DNA of 35,185 nt from contig JADHVR010000039.1 in assembly GCA_016783885.1 (NCBI GenBank), positions 1 to 35,185 on the forward strand. The letters are read 5' to 3'. The stretch is from Bacteroidales bacterium. GTDB lineage: Bacteria; Bacteroidota; Bacteroidia; Bacteroidales; JAADJA01. Each line of letters starts with the position of its first letter. Positions within the stretch are counted from its first letter, which is position 1. Below, one piece after another: positions 1-7,758 of the stretch. The notes beneath the pieces were generated by a model that ran no database searches, was not told the origin of the DNA, and saw only the letters and a program-made list of their open reading frames with translations. Both the position numbers and the translations under genes were made by a program.

Positions 1-1
1 C

Positions 2-685
2 GAAAGATTATCCAGAATATTACGCTCTGAACAGTTTGAAGAAGAAGTTCAACATTTAATTGAACTTGAAAAAAATCCATATATAGCTTTTGAAAAAGAT
101 TTCCTCAGATGGATGCTTTCTGATGGTGCAGGTGCATTTCTGATGGAAAATAAAAAAAATCCTGATGGAATATCTTTAAGAGTTGAATGGATTGAAGCAT
201 GTTCTTTTGCAAATTCAAAAGAACCATGTATGTATATGGCTGCTGATAAATTACCTGACGGCAAACTAAAAAGCTATAAGGATTTCTCTCCCAATGAAAT
301 AATTTCCAAATCCATATTAAGCATTAAGCAAGATGTAAAACTGCTTAGTGAAAATATTGTTAAACTTGGATCTGATAAATTAAAAGATATTCTTGAGAAA
401 AGAAATCAAAATGTTGAAAAAATTGACTATTTTCTTCCTCACACATCAAGCTGTTTTTTTGAAGAAAAATTAGCAAATATGTTAGAAATTAATGATATCG
501 GTATCCCAAAAGAAAAATGGTTTACTAACCTTCGTACAAAAGGTAATGTTGGTACATGTTCTATTTACCTTATGCTTGAAGAATTATTCAATAGCGGTAA
601 GCTTAAAAAAGGTCAGAAGATATTATTAGCCGTTCCTGAAAGTTCAAGATTTTCGTATGTATATAGCTTATTAACCGTTTGCTAA
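2..685 (+). CDS. Beta-ketoacyl-ACP synthase III-like protein (5' end outside window)
   Basis: This is the C-terminal part of a thiolase-fold ketosynthase of the FabH/DarB (KAS III) type, which condenses an acyl starter with an ACP-bound extender. The reading frame is open from the first bases, so the true start and the catalytic Cys lie upstream of the window. Two of the three KAS III catalytic residues are visible: the His in FLPHTSS and the Asn in TKGNVGTCS, followed by the usual C-terminal pattern LKKGQKILLAVPESSRFSY. The motif W-M-L-S-D-G-A-G-A near the left edge is also typical of the family. It heads a same-strand series of ACP, ketosynthase, acyltransferase and ABC transporter genes, which suggests a starter-unit or final condensation role in an aryl-polyene or dialkylresorcinol-like pathway. 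Family assignment is solid; the pathway is inferred from neighbours. Confidence 0.85.
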   Translation, partial: ERLSRILRSEQFEEEVQHLIELEKNPYIAFEKDFLRWMLSDGAGAFLMENKKNPDGISLRVEWIEACSFANSKEPCMYMAADKLPDGKLKSYKDFSPNEIISKSILSIKQDVKLLSENIVKLGSDKLKDILEKRNQNVEKIDYFLPHTSSCFFEEKLANMLEINDIGIPKEKWFTNLRTKGNVGTCSIYLMLEELFNSGKLKKGQKILLAVPESSRFSYVYSLLTVC

Positions 686-745
686 ATAAAACACCCATGA
701 GAAAAATATCGCACACAGGAAATTCGGTTATATTGGGTGTTTTAT
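686..745 (+). terminator. Hairpin directly after the KAS III stop codon
   Basis: ATAAAACACCCA (686-697) pairs perfectly with TGGGTGTTTTAT (734-745), giving a 12-bp stem with a 36-nt loop that begins at the base after the stop codon. The 3' arm carries a TTTTAT run, as in intrinsic terminators, but there is no separate U-tract beyond the stem. The next gene starts 37 nt downstream on the same strand, so the hairpin may be a partial terminator or an mRNA processing or stability element within the operon. Confidence 0.5.
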
Positions 746-782
746 CCGTAAAACAACATTCTATTACAAAAATATTAGTAGG

Positions 783-1181
783 ATGAAAAAGGAAAATATT
801 CCTCAGGATAAAAGTGCATTGGAAAATTTCACTCGTGAACTTTACTATGTTAAAAATAATAACGGAAAATATAAAACAGGGCTTAGTATTGGCTGGGATA
901 TAAAAAAAGATGCCTTGGATAATGCCTGGGGTGAAGTGAATAGAAGAATTGAAGAAGCAAGAAATGCAGTAAAAGAAGGCAGGAAAAGTCCAATATATTT
1001 TTTTATAGAGCTTAATCTTATGAATATTTCAATATTATCAGGATATACGGGATTCTGGAAACTATCTGTTAAAAGACACTTGAAACCAGGTGTTTTTAAT
1101 AAGCTGAGTGATAAAAAATTAGATATTTATGCCAGGGCTTTTGATATTAGTATTGATGAATTAAAAAATTTTAAGGGATAA
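783..1181 (+). CDS. Conserved small protein of the ketosynthase/BtrH cluster, function unknown
   Basis: This 132-residue protein has no signal peptide or membrane segment and no motif that I can tie to an enzyme. It is charged and probably mostly helical, with a central segment rich in Glu, Arg and Lys (VNRRIEEARNAVKEGRKSP) and a C-terminal helical part ending in LDIYARAFDISIDELKNF, which loosely resembles the end of a small helix-turn-helix domain. A short purine-rich stretch (AGTAGG) lies immediately before the ATG. The gene is one base from the BtrH-like gene that follows, so the two are almost certainly cotranscribed and probably act together. I would call it a cluster-associated hypothetical protein; nothing in the sequence shows its role. 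Confidence 0.75.
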   Translation: MKKENIPQDKSALENFTRELYYVKNNNGKYKTGLSIGWDIKKDALDNAWGEVNRRIEEARNAVKEGRKSPIYFFIELNLMNISILSGYTGFWKLSVKRHLKPGVFNKLSDKKLDIYARAFDISIDELKNFKG

Positions 1182-1182
1182 G

Positions 1183-2199
1183 ATGCTGAAAGACTTTAAG
1201 CATATACAGACAGCTCATTGTGAAAATGGAATTACAACAAGCCTGCTGAGATATCATGGCTTGGATTATATGAATGAACCTCTTGCTTTTGGAATTGGTT
1301 CAGGGCTTTTTTATATTCAAATACCTTTTATGAAAATAAATAATGGTCCTGCAATTTCTTTTCGAACCATGCCGGGAGCCATTTTTAAAAGAACTTGTAA
1401 ATCCTTAGGAGTAGATGTTAAAAGAAAAAAATTTAAAGACCACAAAGCTGCCCGGGACTTTCTTGATTTAAAAATTTCCGAGGGAATTCCCGTTGCCTGC
1501 CAGGTTGGTGTTTTTCATCTAACCTACTTCCCAGTTAAATACCGCTTTCATTTTAATGCTCATAATCTTATTGTCTATGGTAAAAATCATAATCATTATT
1601 TGATTAGCGATCCTATAATGGAAGATGTTACAACTTTATCAGTTAAGGAATTAGAAAAAGCAAGATTTACTCAAGGTGCTTTTGCCCCCAAAGGGCATAT
1701 TTACTATCCGGAGAATGTTAGCGAACCGGATATTGAACTTTTAAAAAAAGGAATAGTCAGGGGGATTAAAAGAAATGTTCGTGATATGCTTCATATACCC
1801 GGGCATGTTGCAGGTGTAAAAGGAATAAAACATACTTCAAAGCAAATCCGCAAATGGCGCGAAAAACTTGGTCCGAAAAAGGCTGGTTTGTATCTGGGTC
1901 AGATTGTTAGAATGCAAGAGGAAATTGGAACCGGCGGTGGTGGGTTCAGGTTTATTTATGCAGCATTTCTCGAACAAGCCGCCAATAATTTAAAAGAGGA
2001 TAAGTTAACAGCTATTTCAGATGATTTTACAAAAGCAGGAGATCTATGGCGTTCAAGTGCTGTTCAAATGGCAGGAATTTATAAAGGCAGGCTTAGCGAA
2101 CAAAAAGATTTTGATGAAACTGCTGATATTTTATTAGAAATATACGAAACCGAAAAACTTGCTTTTAAAAAGCTTTCAAAACTGAAACTAAGTAAATGA
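1183..2199 (+). CDS. BtrH N-terminal domain acyltransferase-like protein
   Basis: The N-terminal half matches the BtrH/cysteine-peptidase-like acyltransferase fold. The family opens with an H-C-E signature, here H12-C13-E14 followed by N, then a conserved Y-H-G-L and a glycine-rich F-G-I-G-S-G stretch. A candidate catalytic His is H127 (HFNAHNLIVYG) and a candidate Asp is D143 (LISDP). In butirosin biosynthesis BtrH moves an amino-acyl group from an ACP to the aminoglycoside, so this protein may transfer the product of the neighbouring ketosynthases from ACP to an unknown acceptor. The C-terminal half is helical and resembles the DUF4872-type extension. The gene starts one base after its upstream neighbour and overlaps the ABC ATPase gene by the ATGA tetranucleotide, which indicates tight operon coupling. 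The domain call is good; the substrate is unknown. Confidence 0.8.
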   Translation: MLKDFKHIQTAHCENGITTSLLRYHGLDYMNEPLAFGIGSGLFYIQIPFMKINNGPAISFRTMPGAIFKRTCKSLGVDVKRKKFKDHKAARDFLDLKISEGIPVACQVGVFHLTYFPVKYRFHFNAHNLIVYGKNHNHYLISDPIMEDVTTLSVKELEKARFTQGAFAPKGHIYYPENVSEPDIELLKKGIVRGIKRNVRDMLHIPGHVAGVKGIKHTSKQIRKWREKLGPKKAGLYLGQIVRMQEEIGTGGGGFRFIYAAFLEQAANNLKEDKLTAISDDFTKAGDLWRSSAVQMAGIYKGRLSEQKDFDETADILLEIYETEKLAFKKLSKLKLSK

Positions 2200-2951
2200 T
2201 ATCTCAAGCCTGCATTCAAATAAATAATCTTACAAAAAGGTATTTTGCTTCTAAAGAAGATAGTTTAAAGCAAGTTAGCCTTAATATTAATGCAGGAGAA
2301 AAATTTGGCATTTTAGGACCAAATGGCGCCGGCAAAACAACATTAATTTCAATTCTGTGTGGAATAATACAGTCCACTGGTGGAAGTGTAAAATATTTTG
2401 AACAAGGTAAGGAAGTAAGCTTAAAAACTTTCAGAAAAAAAACAGGATTCGTACCACAGGAATATGCTTTTTATCAGGAGTTAACACCTAATCAAAATTT
2501 AGAATATTTCGGAGCTTTATATAACCTGTCAAAAAAGGAAATAAATTCACGCACTGAAAAATTATTATCACTGCTTGGGCTTTCTAAAGTATCAGACAAA
2601 AAGGTTCAAACCTTTTCGGGCGGAATGAAAAGAAGAATCAATCTTGCAATCGGGATAATTCATAAACCGACAATTCTGTTTTTAGACGAACCTACTGTTG
2701 GAGTTGATGTACAAAGCAAGAATGCAATTATCGGGTTCCTGAATGAACTAAATAAAGAAGGCACCACAATTATTTACACTTCTCATCATATATCTGAAGC
2801 GGAAGAGTTCTGCAATTATATCGCCTTATTGGATCATGGGAAATTAATTGCTTGTGATAGTCTTACTAATCTTTTGAACCTTCACGAATCGTCAGGTTTA
2901 AAGTCTTTATTCATAAATTTAACCGGGGAGGATTATCGCGACAATGTTTAA
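2196..2951 (+). CDS. ABC transporter ATP-binding protein
   Basis: This is a 251-residue nucleotide-binding subunit with every ABC motif intact: Walker A GPNGAGKTT at residues 41-49, the Q-loop in FVPQEY (Q88), the signature SGGMKRR from residue 141, Walker B ILFLDEP at 160-166, and the H-loop His in YTSHH (H197). The short C-terminus and the pairing with an ABC-2-type permease fit a drug, lipid or polysaccharide exporter of the CcmA/YadG-like group. It overlaps the upstream BtrH-like gene by 4 nt and the downstream permease gene by 8 nt, so the two transporter halves are translationally coupled. It probably powers export or flipping of the product made by the surrounding ketosynthase/ACP enzymes. 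The cargo is inferred from context only. Confidence 0.95.
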   Translation: MISQACIQINNLTKRYFASKEDSLKQVSLNINAGEKFGILGPNGAGKTTLISILCGIIQSTGGSVKYFEQGKEVSLKTFRKKTGFVPQEYAFYQELTPNQNLEYFGALYNLSKKEINSRTEKLLSLLGLSKVSDKKVQTFSGGMKRRINLAIGIIHKPTILFLDEPTVGVDVQSKNAIIGFLNELNKEGTTIIYTSHHISEAEEFCNYIALLDHGKLIACDSLTNLLNLHESSGLKSLFINLTGEDYRDNV

Positions 2952-4221
2952 GTTATGGGCTTCAATAAAGAAAGAATTCTACCTGCTACTTAGCGATAAA
3001 GTTGGCTTGGTTCTTATGTTTGTGATGCCCTTATTACTGGTTTTTGTAATTACGATTATCCAGGATAGTGCATTCAAGTTAGTAAATGAAAATAAAATTT
3101 CAATAATAATTGTCAATCAGGATAATGGAAACCAGGGAGAAAAATTAGTTGAATTATTAGAGGGGTCAGGTTTATTTGAAATTGAAGAAGATAATAATAT
3201 CCCTTCCGAAAAGGTTAAAGATGAATTACTGAATAGAGATAAACTTATCGCTCTTTACATTTCGTCTGATTTTTCATTGAAATTGAATGAAAAGGCAGGA
3301 CAGATAAGCAGCTTAATGATGGAAGATTTAGGATTAAAAGAAACTTCCGAAGATAATAAAGACATTAAGCTTCCTTCACTGACTTTTTACCATGACCCTG
3401 TATTACAGGAAAATTACTGCTATTCACTAATAAACATTTTTTATTCCTTTTTAGATGCTGTTGAAAATTCATTAATGATAGAAAAATTTTATCTTGAAAT
3501 GGGATTTGAAAAAGTACCTGAAAAGTTAAAAGAAAAAATCATATCAAATAAGGTAAATATAATTCAAATACCGGCTACAAGTTCCGGCAGCGATGTATTG
3601 CCAAATTCAACACAACATAATGTTCCTGCATGGACAATTTTTGCTATGTTTTTTATGGTGGTTTCACTTGGCAACAACATAGTTAAAGAACGTATTAACG
3701 GCAGTTTTATAAGGTTGAAAACTATGCCAACCAATTTTTTTCTAATTTTGGTAAGCAAGATGATAATCTATCTGATAGTTGCAATTTTACAGGTTGCACT
3801 TATATTTTCGGTTGGTGTGTTTTTATTCCCTTTTATTAATCTGCCTCAATTGGTTTTGCCATCCAATATCGTTGCATTTGGCACTGTAGTATTGATATGC
3901 GGCTTATCAGCAGTAAGCTATGCATTAATGATTGGTTCGATTGCAAAAACACAAGAGCAGGCAAATGGATTTGGCGCCGTATCAATTATTATATTTGCAG
4001 CGCTTGGAGGAATTTGGGTTCCGGTATTTGTAATGCCGGAGTATATGCAATTTATAAGTAATTTTTCACCCTTGCATTGGTGCCTTGAAGGGTTTTATGT
4101 TTTGTTTCTGAAAGGTGGATATTGGGCTGAATTATATAAAATAATATTGCCTTTGTTTATATTTATTGTATGTTGCCAGTTGATAACATATTTAAAGTTA
4201 AGAGTTGAAAAAATCATTTAA
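2944..4221 (+). CDS. ABC-2 type transporter permease
   Basis: This is a 425-residue membrane subunit with the layout of the ABC-2 family. One transmembrane helix lies near the N-terminus (about residues 20-41), followed by a large extracytoplasmic domain of about 180 residues. Five further hydrophobic helices fill the C-terminal half, including the conserved ABC-2 stretch around FGAVSIIIFAALGGIWVPVF. This topology, with a big loop between helices 1 and 2, is typical of exporters related to YhhJ/YbhR. Its start lies inside the end of the ATPase gene, and the ACP gene follows two bases after its stop. The position between an acyltransferase and an ACP suggests export of an acyl-linked product, but the sequence does not show substrate specificity. 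Confidence 0.92.
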   Translation: MFKLWASIKKEFYLLLSDKVGLVLMFVMPLLLVFVITIIQDSAFKLVNENKISIIIVNQDNGNQGEKLVELLEGSGLFEIEEDNNIPSEKVKDELLNRDKLIALYISSDFSLKLNEKAGQISSLMMEDLGLKETSEDNKDIKLPSLTFYHDPVLQENYCYSLINIFYSFLDAVENSLMIEKFYLEMGFEKVPEKLKEKIISNKVNIIQIPATSSGSDVLPNSTQHNVPAWTIFAMFFMVVSLGNNIVKERINGSFIRLKTMPTNFFLILVSKMIIYLIVAILQVALIFSVGVFLFPFINLPQLVLPSNIVAFGTVVLICGLSAVSYALMIGSIAKTQEQANGFGAVSIIIFAALGGIWVPVFVMPEYMQFISNFSPLHWCLEGFYVLFLKGGYWAELYKIILPLFIFIVCCQLITYLKLRVEKII

Positions 4222-4223
4222 TA

Positions 4224-4487
4224 ATGGAATTGGAAAAGCTAAAGTGCAAATTAAAGGAACAGATGATTGAGTATCTGAATTTATTGGATATTACACCTGA
4301 AGATATTAAAGATGACGAACCTTTATTTGGAGGAAGTCTTGAATTAGATTCGATTGATTCATTAGAATTAATTATTTTGCTTGAAAGAGAATACGGTATT
4401 AAAATCAACAGTACGGCAGAAGGAAGAAAAGTATTAACAGACGTAAATACTATGGCTGATTATATAATTGAAAAGTCTAAAGGATAG
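4224..4487 (+). CDS. Acyl carrier protein (first copy)
   Basis: This is an 87-residue phosphopantetheine-attachment protein. The carrier serine is Ser43 in LELDSIDSLELI, a match to the ACP D-S-(L/I) motif, with the recognition helix that follows. The rest is acidic and helical, as expected for ACPs. The coding sequence begins two bases after the permease stop and is the last gene before an intergenic stretch with two hairpins. It is clearly related to the second ACP of the cluster (8529-8780): both have the same motif spacing and a similar C-terminal pattern (AE.G.K.L..V.TMA..I). Both copies keep the serine, so both can be modified. It probably carries the growing chain for the KAS II gene that follows. 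Confidence 0.93.
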   Translation: MELEKLKCKLKEQMIEYLNLLDITPEDIKDDEPLFGGSLELDSIDSLELIILLEREYGIKINSTAEGRKVLTDVNTMADYIIEKSKG

Positions 4488-4519
4488 GGGTGAAATTTCA
4501 AACACCATAATAAATACAG

Positions 4520-4582
4520 CACCATGCTTCAGCATGGTGATTATAAATAAATGACATTATTAATAGTCCGCTTTAGCGGACT
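4520..4582. repeat. Pair of short perfect palindromes (REP-like)
   Basis: Two perfect hairpins lie in the gap between the ACP and KAS II genes. CACCATGCT pairs with AGCATGGTG across a 2-nt TC loop (4520-4539), and AGTCCGCT pairs with AGCGGACT across a 2-nt TT loop (4565-4582). Both centres read GCTTYAGC although the arms differ, and 25 nt separate them. This is the architecture of a bacterial REP doublet (BIME). No RAYT transposase is present in the window. They might also act as an internal terminator or mRNA processing site. Confidence 0.6.
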
Positions 4583-4609
4583 TTCTGAACTTTTAAGAAT
4601 TCTAAATTT

Positions 4610-5803
4610 ATGACTAAGGTTTTTGTTACAGGCATGGGAGTAATTTCTTCCATTGGTAAGGATATAAATGAAAATTTAGAAAATTTAAGAAATGGTAATT
4701 CAGGCATTAATAAACCTAAATATTTTCAGTCAAAATATGCTTCTTCATTTTTCTTTGGAGAAGCAAATATTAGTACCAAAATACTTAAAAAACAATTAGG
4801 ATTATCAGAAGAAAAAGGACTAACCCGTACGGATTTATTTGCCTTTAAAGCTTTTGAGGAAGCTATTAATGATGCAAAACTCTCAAAAGAAGAAATATCT
4901 TCTATTGACACAGCTCTGATTTCAGCGAGTACTGTTGGAGGAATGTGCCTTACCGACCAATTATATGAAGACGCTAACTTAAAATCTGAATCTTCGGAGT
5001 ATTTGGCTTCTTACGGATGTAGTGCTCATACATTAAGATTGATAAAAAAATATAATATCAAAGGTTTTACCGATACAATTAATACTGCTTGTTCTTCTTC
5101 GGCAAATGCTATTATGTTTGGCTCAAGATTAATAAAATCAGGACGTGTTAAAAGAGCAATTGTAGGCGGAACAGATAGCCTGGCTAAATATACTGTAAAT
5201 GGATTTAATGCTTTAAAAATTCTTTCGGAATCGCCTTGTAAACCTTTTGATGAACATCGTTGCGGACTTACTCTTGGTGAAGGAGCAGCTTATCTTGTAT
5301 TAGAATCGGAGGAAGTAGTTTCTAACAAAAGTACTTATGCCCGGGTTTCAGGATATGGAAATGCAAATGATGCTTTCCACACTTCTACAATATCGGATAA
5401 TGCTGTAGGAGTTATTAGTGCGATATCTCAGGCAATAAAATCGGCAAAGATTGACCCAGACAAAATTGACTATATAAATGCTCACGGAACAGGAACCGAA
5501 AACAATGATTTCGTTGAACTAACAGGGTTCTCAAAAATATTTAACAAAATACCTCCTTATAATTCAACAAAATCTTATACGGGACATACACTTGGTGCAG
5601 CAGGAGCTATTGAAGCTATCTTCAGTATTTTAAGTATAATAAATAATGAATTATATCCAAGTTTAAATATTAACACTCCTGTTTCACAATTCAATCTATC
5701 TCCAGTCAAAAAATATGAAACAGGAGTGGATATTAATTATGTATTATCCAATTCCTTTGGGTTTGGTGGCAACTGTACTTCTTTAATATTATCAAAAGTC
5801 TAA
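4610..5803 (+). CDS. Beta-ketoacyl-ACP synthase II family (first copy)
   Basis: This 397-residue decarboxylating ketosynthase has the complete Cys-His-His triad of the FabF family. The nucleophile is Cys161 in NTACSSSAN, the first His is His292 in NAHGTGT, and Lys321/His326 lie in KSYTGHTLGAAG. It also has the FGFGG-N C-terminal glycine loop (SNSFGFGGNCTSLIL). It should condense malonyl-ACP with the acyl chain held on the neighbouring ACP. The ATG is preceded by an AT-rich gap, with no strong Shine-Dalgarno sequence, as is common in Bacteroidota. It pairs naturally with the chain-length-factor-like gene at 6117, as in KS-CLF heterodimers of aryl polyene and type II polyketide systems. A close paralogue lies at 8781. 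Confidence 0.93.
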   Translation: MTKVFVTGMGVISSIGKDINENLENLRNGNSGINKPKYFQSKYASSFFFGEANISTKILKKQLGLSEEKGLTRTDLFAFKAFEEAINDAKLSKEEISSIDTALISASTVGGMCLTDQLYEDANLKSESSEYLASYGCSAHTLRLIKKYNIKGFTDTINTACSSSANAIMFGSRLIKSGRVKRAIVGGTDSLAKYTVNGFNALKILSESPCKPFDEHRCGLTLGEGAAYLVLESEEVVSNKSTYARVSGYGNANDAFHTSTISDNAVGVISAISQAIKSAKIDPDKIDYINAHGTGTENNDFVELTGFSKIFNKIPPYNSTKSYTGHTLGAAGAIEAIFSILSIINNELYPSLNINTPVSQFNLSPVKKYETGVDINYVLSNSFGFGGNCTSLILSKV

Positions 5804-5852
5804 GAAAGATATAGTAATATAGTGAATTTAATGAGTAAAGGGTTAATAAGAG

Positions 5853-6113
5853 AATGATTAAATGAGAGAATGATTGAATGATAAAATAAATCAATCTTTA
5901 TAGAAAATTATGACTGAAAAAGAAATATTTATAAAAAAATTAAAAAAAAAGAAGCAAAACTTGTCCGTATGTATGAAATAACAAAAATAATGACAAATCC
6001 CGATAGCTATCGAAAAAAAATTCATCTTACAGGAACAATAAATAACATTTGCGCATTTAATCATTTACGCATTTACGCATTTAATCATTTCCACTAAAAT
6101 AACAGTAGAACCA
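5853..6113. repeat. Palindromic simple-repeat element, copy 1, with 20-nt leader
   Basis: The left side is a degenerate tandem of AATGATTAAATGAGAG (AATGATTAAATG at 5853-5864). The right side is its inverted counterpart, a tandem of CGCATTTAATCATTTA (CATTTAATCATT at 6054-6065 and 6078-6089). The two sides could therefore fold on each other around the intervening 190 nt. The element ends in CTAAAATAACAGTAGAACCA (6094-6113), which lies 3 nt before the ATG of the next gene and recurs exactly at 8483-8502. The palindrome CGATAGCTATCG (6001-6012) lies inside it. Confidence 0.7.
5910..6097 (+). pseudogene. Possible broken small gene, OB-fold-like fragment
   Basis: An ATG at 5910 opens a lysine-rich reading frame (MTEKEIFIKKLKKK) that soon hits a stop. 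After the nine-A run at 5942-5950, a different frame (starting GAA at 5951) continues as EAKLVRMYEITKIMTNPDSY and then a stretch like RKKIHLTGTINNIC. This looks like real protein and recalls OB-fold proteins with a NPxxYxxKxVxxxGxVxxxC pattern. The frame then runs into the simple repeat and stops at 6095-6097. The simplest reading is a small gene broken by an A-tract frameshift and truncated by the repeat. Homology is not certain, and the resemblance to an OB-fold is only by eye. Confidence 0.35.
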
Positions 6114-6116
6114 AAA

Positions 6117-7160
6117 ATGTTTATCAGAGACCTTTCGAGCATTTCGCCGCAATATACTTACAACAATAAAATTTTTGAAAATGAGATAAAGTTTTATTCG
6201 GGTAACAGATATTTGGCAATTGAACCTGATTATAAGAATATGATTCCGCTAAGTCTTTTAAGAAGAATGGGGAAAGCAGTAAGAATGGGAATAGGTGCAG
6301 GTTTGCCATTAATAAAAAAGCATCCGGGTTTAGGAGGTATTATTATTGGAACAGCTAACGGTGGACTGGAAGATTGTATTAAGTTTTTGAATCAAATAAT
6401 TTCATACAATGAAGGCTCTCTAACTCCAACAAATTTTGTTCAGAGCACACCGAATTCAGTTGCAGGTCATCTTGCCCTTATGAGTAATAATACTAAATAT
6501 AATACAACTCATGTTCATAAGGGTTTAGCTTTTGAAAGCTCATTATTAGATGCTAAACTTTTATTTGAACAAGATGAAGTAAAATCATTACTTGTGGGTA
6601 ATGTTGAAGAAATATCGGATTACAATTATAATATTGATTATCTGGCAGGGCTGTTTAAAGAAAAGGAAGTTGATTCCAAATCATTGTTAAATTCTAATAC
6701 AAAAGGAACAGTATGCGGAGAAGGTTCGGCTATGTTTGTATTAGAATCTTCACCGGCAAATTCTCTTGCTGAGATTAAAGATATAGATCAAATTTGTTTC
6801 CCGACAGAATCCGAAATTATTGAAAAAACCAAACATTTTCTTGATAGAAACAATTTAACGGAATCGGATATAGATGCGCTTGTATTAGGTTTGAATGGTG
6901 ACAACAGAACAGGCTTTTGGTATAATAATTTGAACAAAAAATTATTCAAAAACCATGGAGTTTTTACTTTTAAAAACCTAATCGGGGAATACACTACAGC
7001 TTCGGCATTTGCTATATGGTTGTCCGCTCATATTATTCAAGGATATAAGATACCTGAAGAAGCAGTATATAAAAAACCACAATCGGAGATAAATAATATT
7101 TTAATCTATAATCATTATGAAGGCTCTCAACATGGGTTTATTCTAATGTGTAAATCGTAA
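6117..7160 (+). CDS. Chain-length-factor-like ketosynthase without active-site Cys
   Basis: This 347-residue protein has a recognisable ketosynthase N-terminal core (FIRDLSSISPQYTY, IIIGTANGGLEDC, NFVQSTPNSVAGHLA) and a VCGEGSAMFVLE loop matching the LTLGEGAAYLVLE segment of the neighbouring KAS II proteins. Aligned by eye to those, the nucleophilic Cys is replaced by Gly136 in HVHKGLAFES. The HGTGT His is lost (LGLNGDN), and the GH of TGHTLGA becomes GE (IGEYTTA). It is therefore very unlikely to condense on its own and fits a chain-length factor, the non-catalytic partner of a KS-CLF heterodimer (compare the ApeC/ApeO-type pairs of aryl polyene clusters). The likely partner is the KAS II at 4610 or at 8781. 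The start is set by the shared leader 3 nt upstream. Confidence 0.82.
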   Translation: MFIRDLSSISPQYTYNNKIFENEIKFYSGNRYLAIEPDYKNMIPLSLLRRMGKAVRMGIGAGLPLIKKHPGLGGIIIGTANGGLEDCIKFLNQIISYNEGSLTPTNFVQSTPNSVAGHLALMSNNTKYNTTHVHKGLAFESSLLDAKLLFEQDEVKSLLVGNVEEISDYNYNIDYLAGLFKEKEVDSKSLLNSNTKGTVCGEGSAMFVLESSPANSLAEIKDIDQICFPTESEIIEKTKHFLDRNNLTESDIDALVLGLNGDNRTGFWYNNLNKKLFKNHGVFTFKNLIGEYTTASAFAIWLSAHIIQGYKIPEEAVYKKPQSEINNILIYNHYEGSQHGFILMCKS

Positions 7161-7305
7161 GCGAAATTTAGTTGACCCATTAATAACTTGCAGTAGCACG
7201 GGCTGGCTTTAGTATTCGCTGCTTAAAGGACTAATTGACTATTTGTTTATCTATTAAGGGTTATGGGGGTAAACCAATATCGAATCTTTTACGGATAAAA
7301 CGCAT

Positions 7306-7332
7306 TTTGCACGTAAAGAATTCTTATATTTG
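7306..7332 (+). promoter_or_regulatory. Bacteroidota-type promoter upstream of the antitoxin gene
   Basis: TATATTTG at 7325-7332, followed by C, is a perfect match to the Bacteroidota -7 element TAnnTTTG. TTTG at 7306-7309 could be the -33 element, but the spacing of 15 nt is shorter than the usual 19-21. It would place a start site near 7340, about 75 nt before the antitoxin ATG. The promoter lies in the middle of the biosynthetic operon, which suggests it came in with the toxin-antitoxin pair. The rest of the gap between 7161 and 7414 shows no gene. Confidence 0.5.
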
Positions 7333-7414
7333 CATAATATAAAAAATATCAATATGAATAATTTAGCATTATATACAAAAATAAATACCAAAATTTTTAA
7401 ATAGAAATTGAAAG

Positions 7415-7678
7415 ATGAAAACTACTCAAATAAGTTTTAAAATACCCGATTTTCTTCTTACAACGTTAAATCTTGACAGGAAAGAATTTACGGAACAATC
7501 ACGCATCTATACCGCAATGCAACTTTTTAAAGAACATAAGTTATCCTCAGGTCAGGCTGCTACCATTGCAGGTATGGATAAATACAGATTTTGGATGGAA
7601 CTTGGGAAGCATGGAATACCATTAATAGATTATGATCCTTCAGAATTGAAAGATGAATTAAAGAGATTTAACAAATGA
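7415..7678 (+). CDS. UPF0175 family antitoxin-like protein
   Basis: This 87-residue protein matches the UPF0175 pattern. It has an N-terminal beta strand (TTQISFKIPDFLL), a central helix with the conserved LFKEHKLSSGQAATIAGM helix-turn-helix-like segment, and the end GIPLIDYDPSELKDELK. UPF0175 proteins are usually the antitoxin partners of DUF3368/PIN-type ribonuclease toxins and are encoded directly upstream of them. That is so here, because the ATG of a toxin remnant overlaps this stop (ATGA). The gene sits between two ketosynthase genes and has its own promoter-like sequence. It has nothing to do with fatty-acid chemistry and is best read as an inserted genetic passenger. The antitoxin appears intact although the toxin is not. 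Confidence 0.85.
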   Translation: MKTTQISFKIPDFLLTTLNLDRKEFTEQSRIYTAMQLFKEHKLSSGQAATIAGMDKYRFWMELGKHGIPLIDYDPSELKDELKRFNK

Positions 7679-7731
7679 TAATAGCTGCAGATTCTTCTCC
7701 GCTTATTTCTTTAGCAATACTTTCAAAATAG
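7675..7731 (+). pseudogene. Truncated DUF3368/PIN-domain toxin remnant
   Basis: An ATG overlapping the antitoxin stop encodes MIIAADSSPLISLAILSK and then TAG. This is the characteristic N-terminus of a DUF3368/PIN-like toxin, with the first acidic active-site residue in AADSSPLI, but the remaining ~130 residues are absent. A one-base shift before the stop would continue as KIGIYQFRYFF, which is also toxin-like, so a frameshift followed by deletion is plausible. The downstream KS-like gene starts 28 nt later, which leaves no room for the rest of the domain. Confidence 0.7.
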
Positions 7732-7758
7732 GCATTTATCAATTCAGATATTTTTTCA

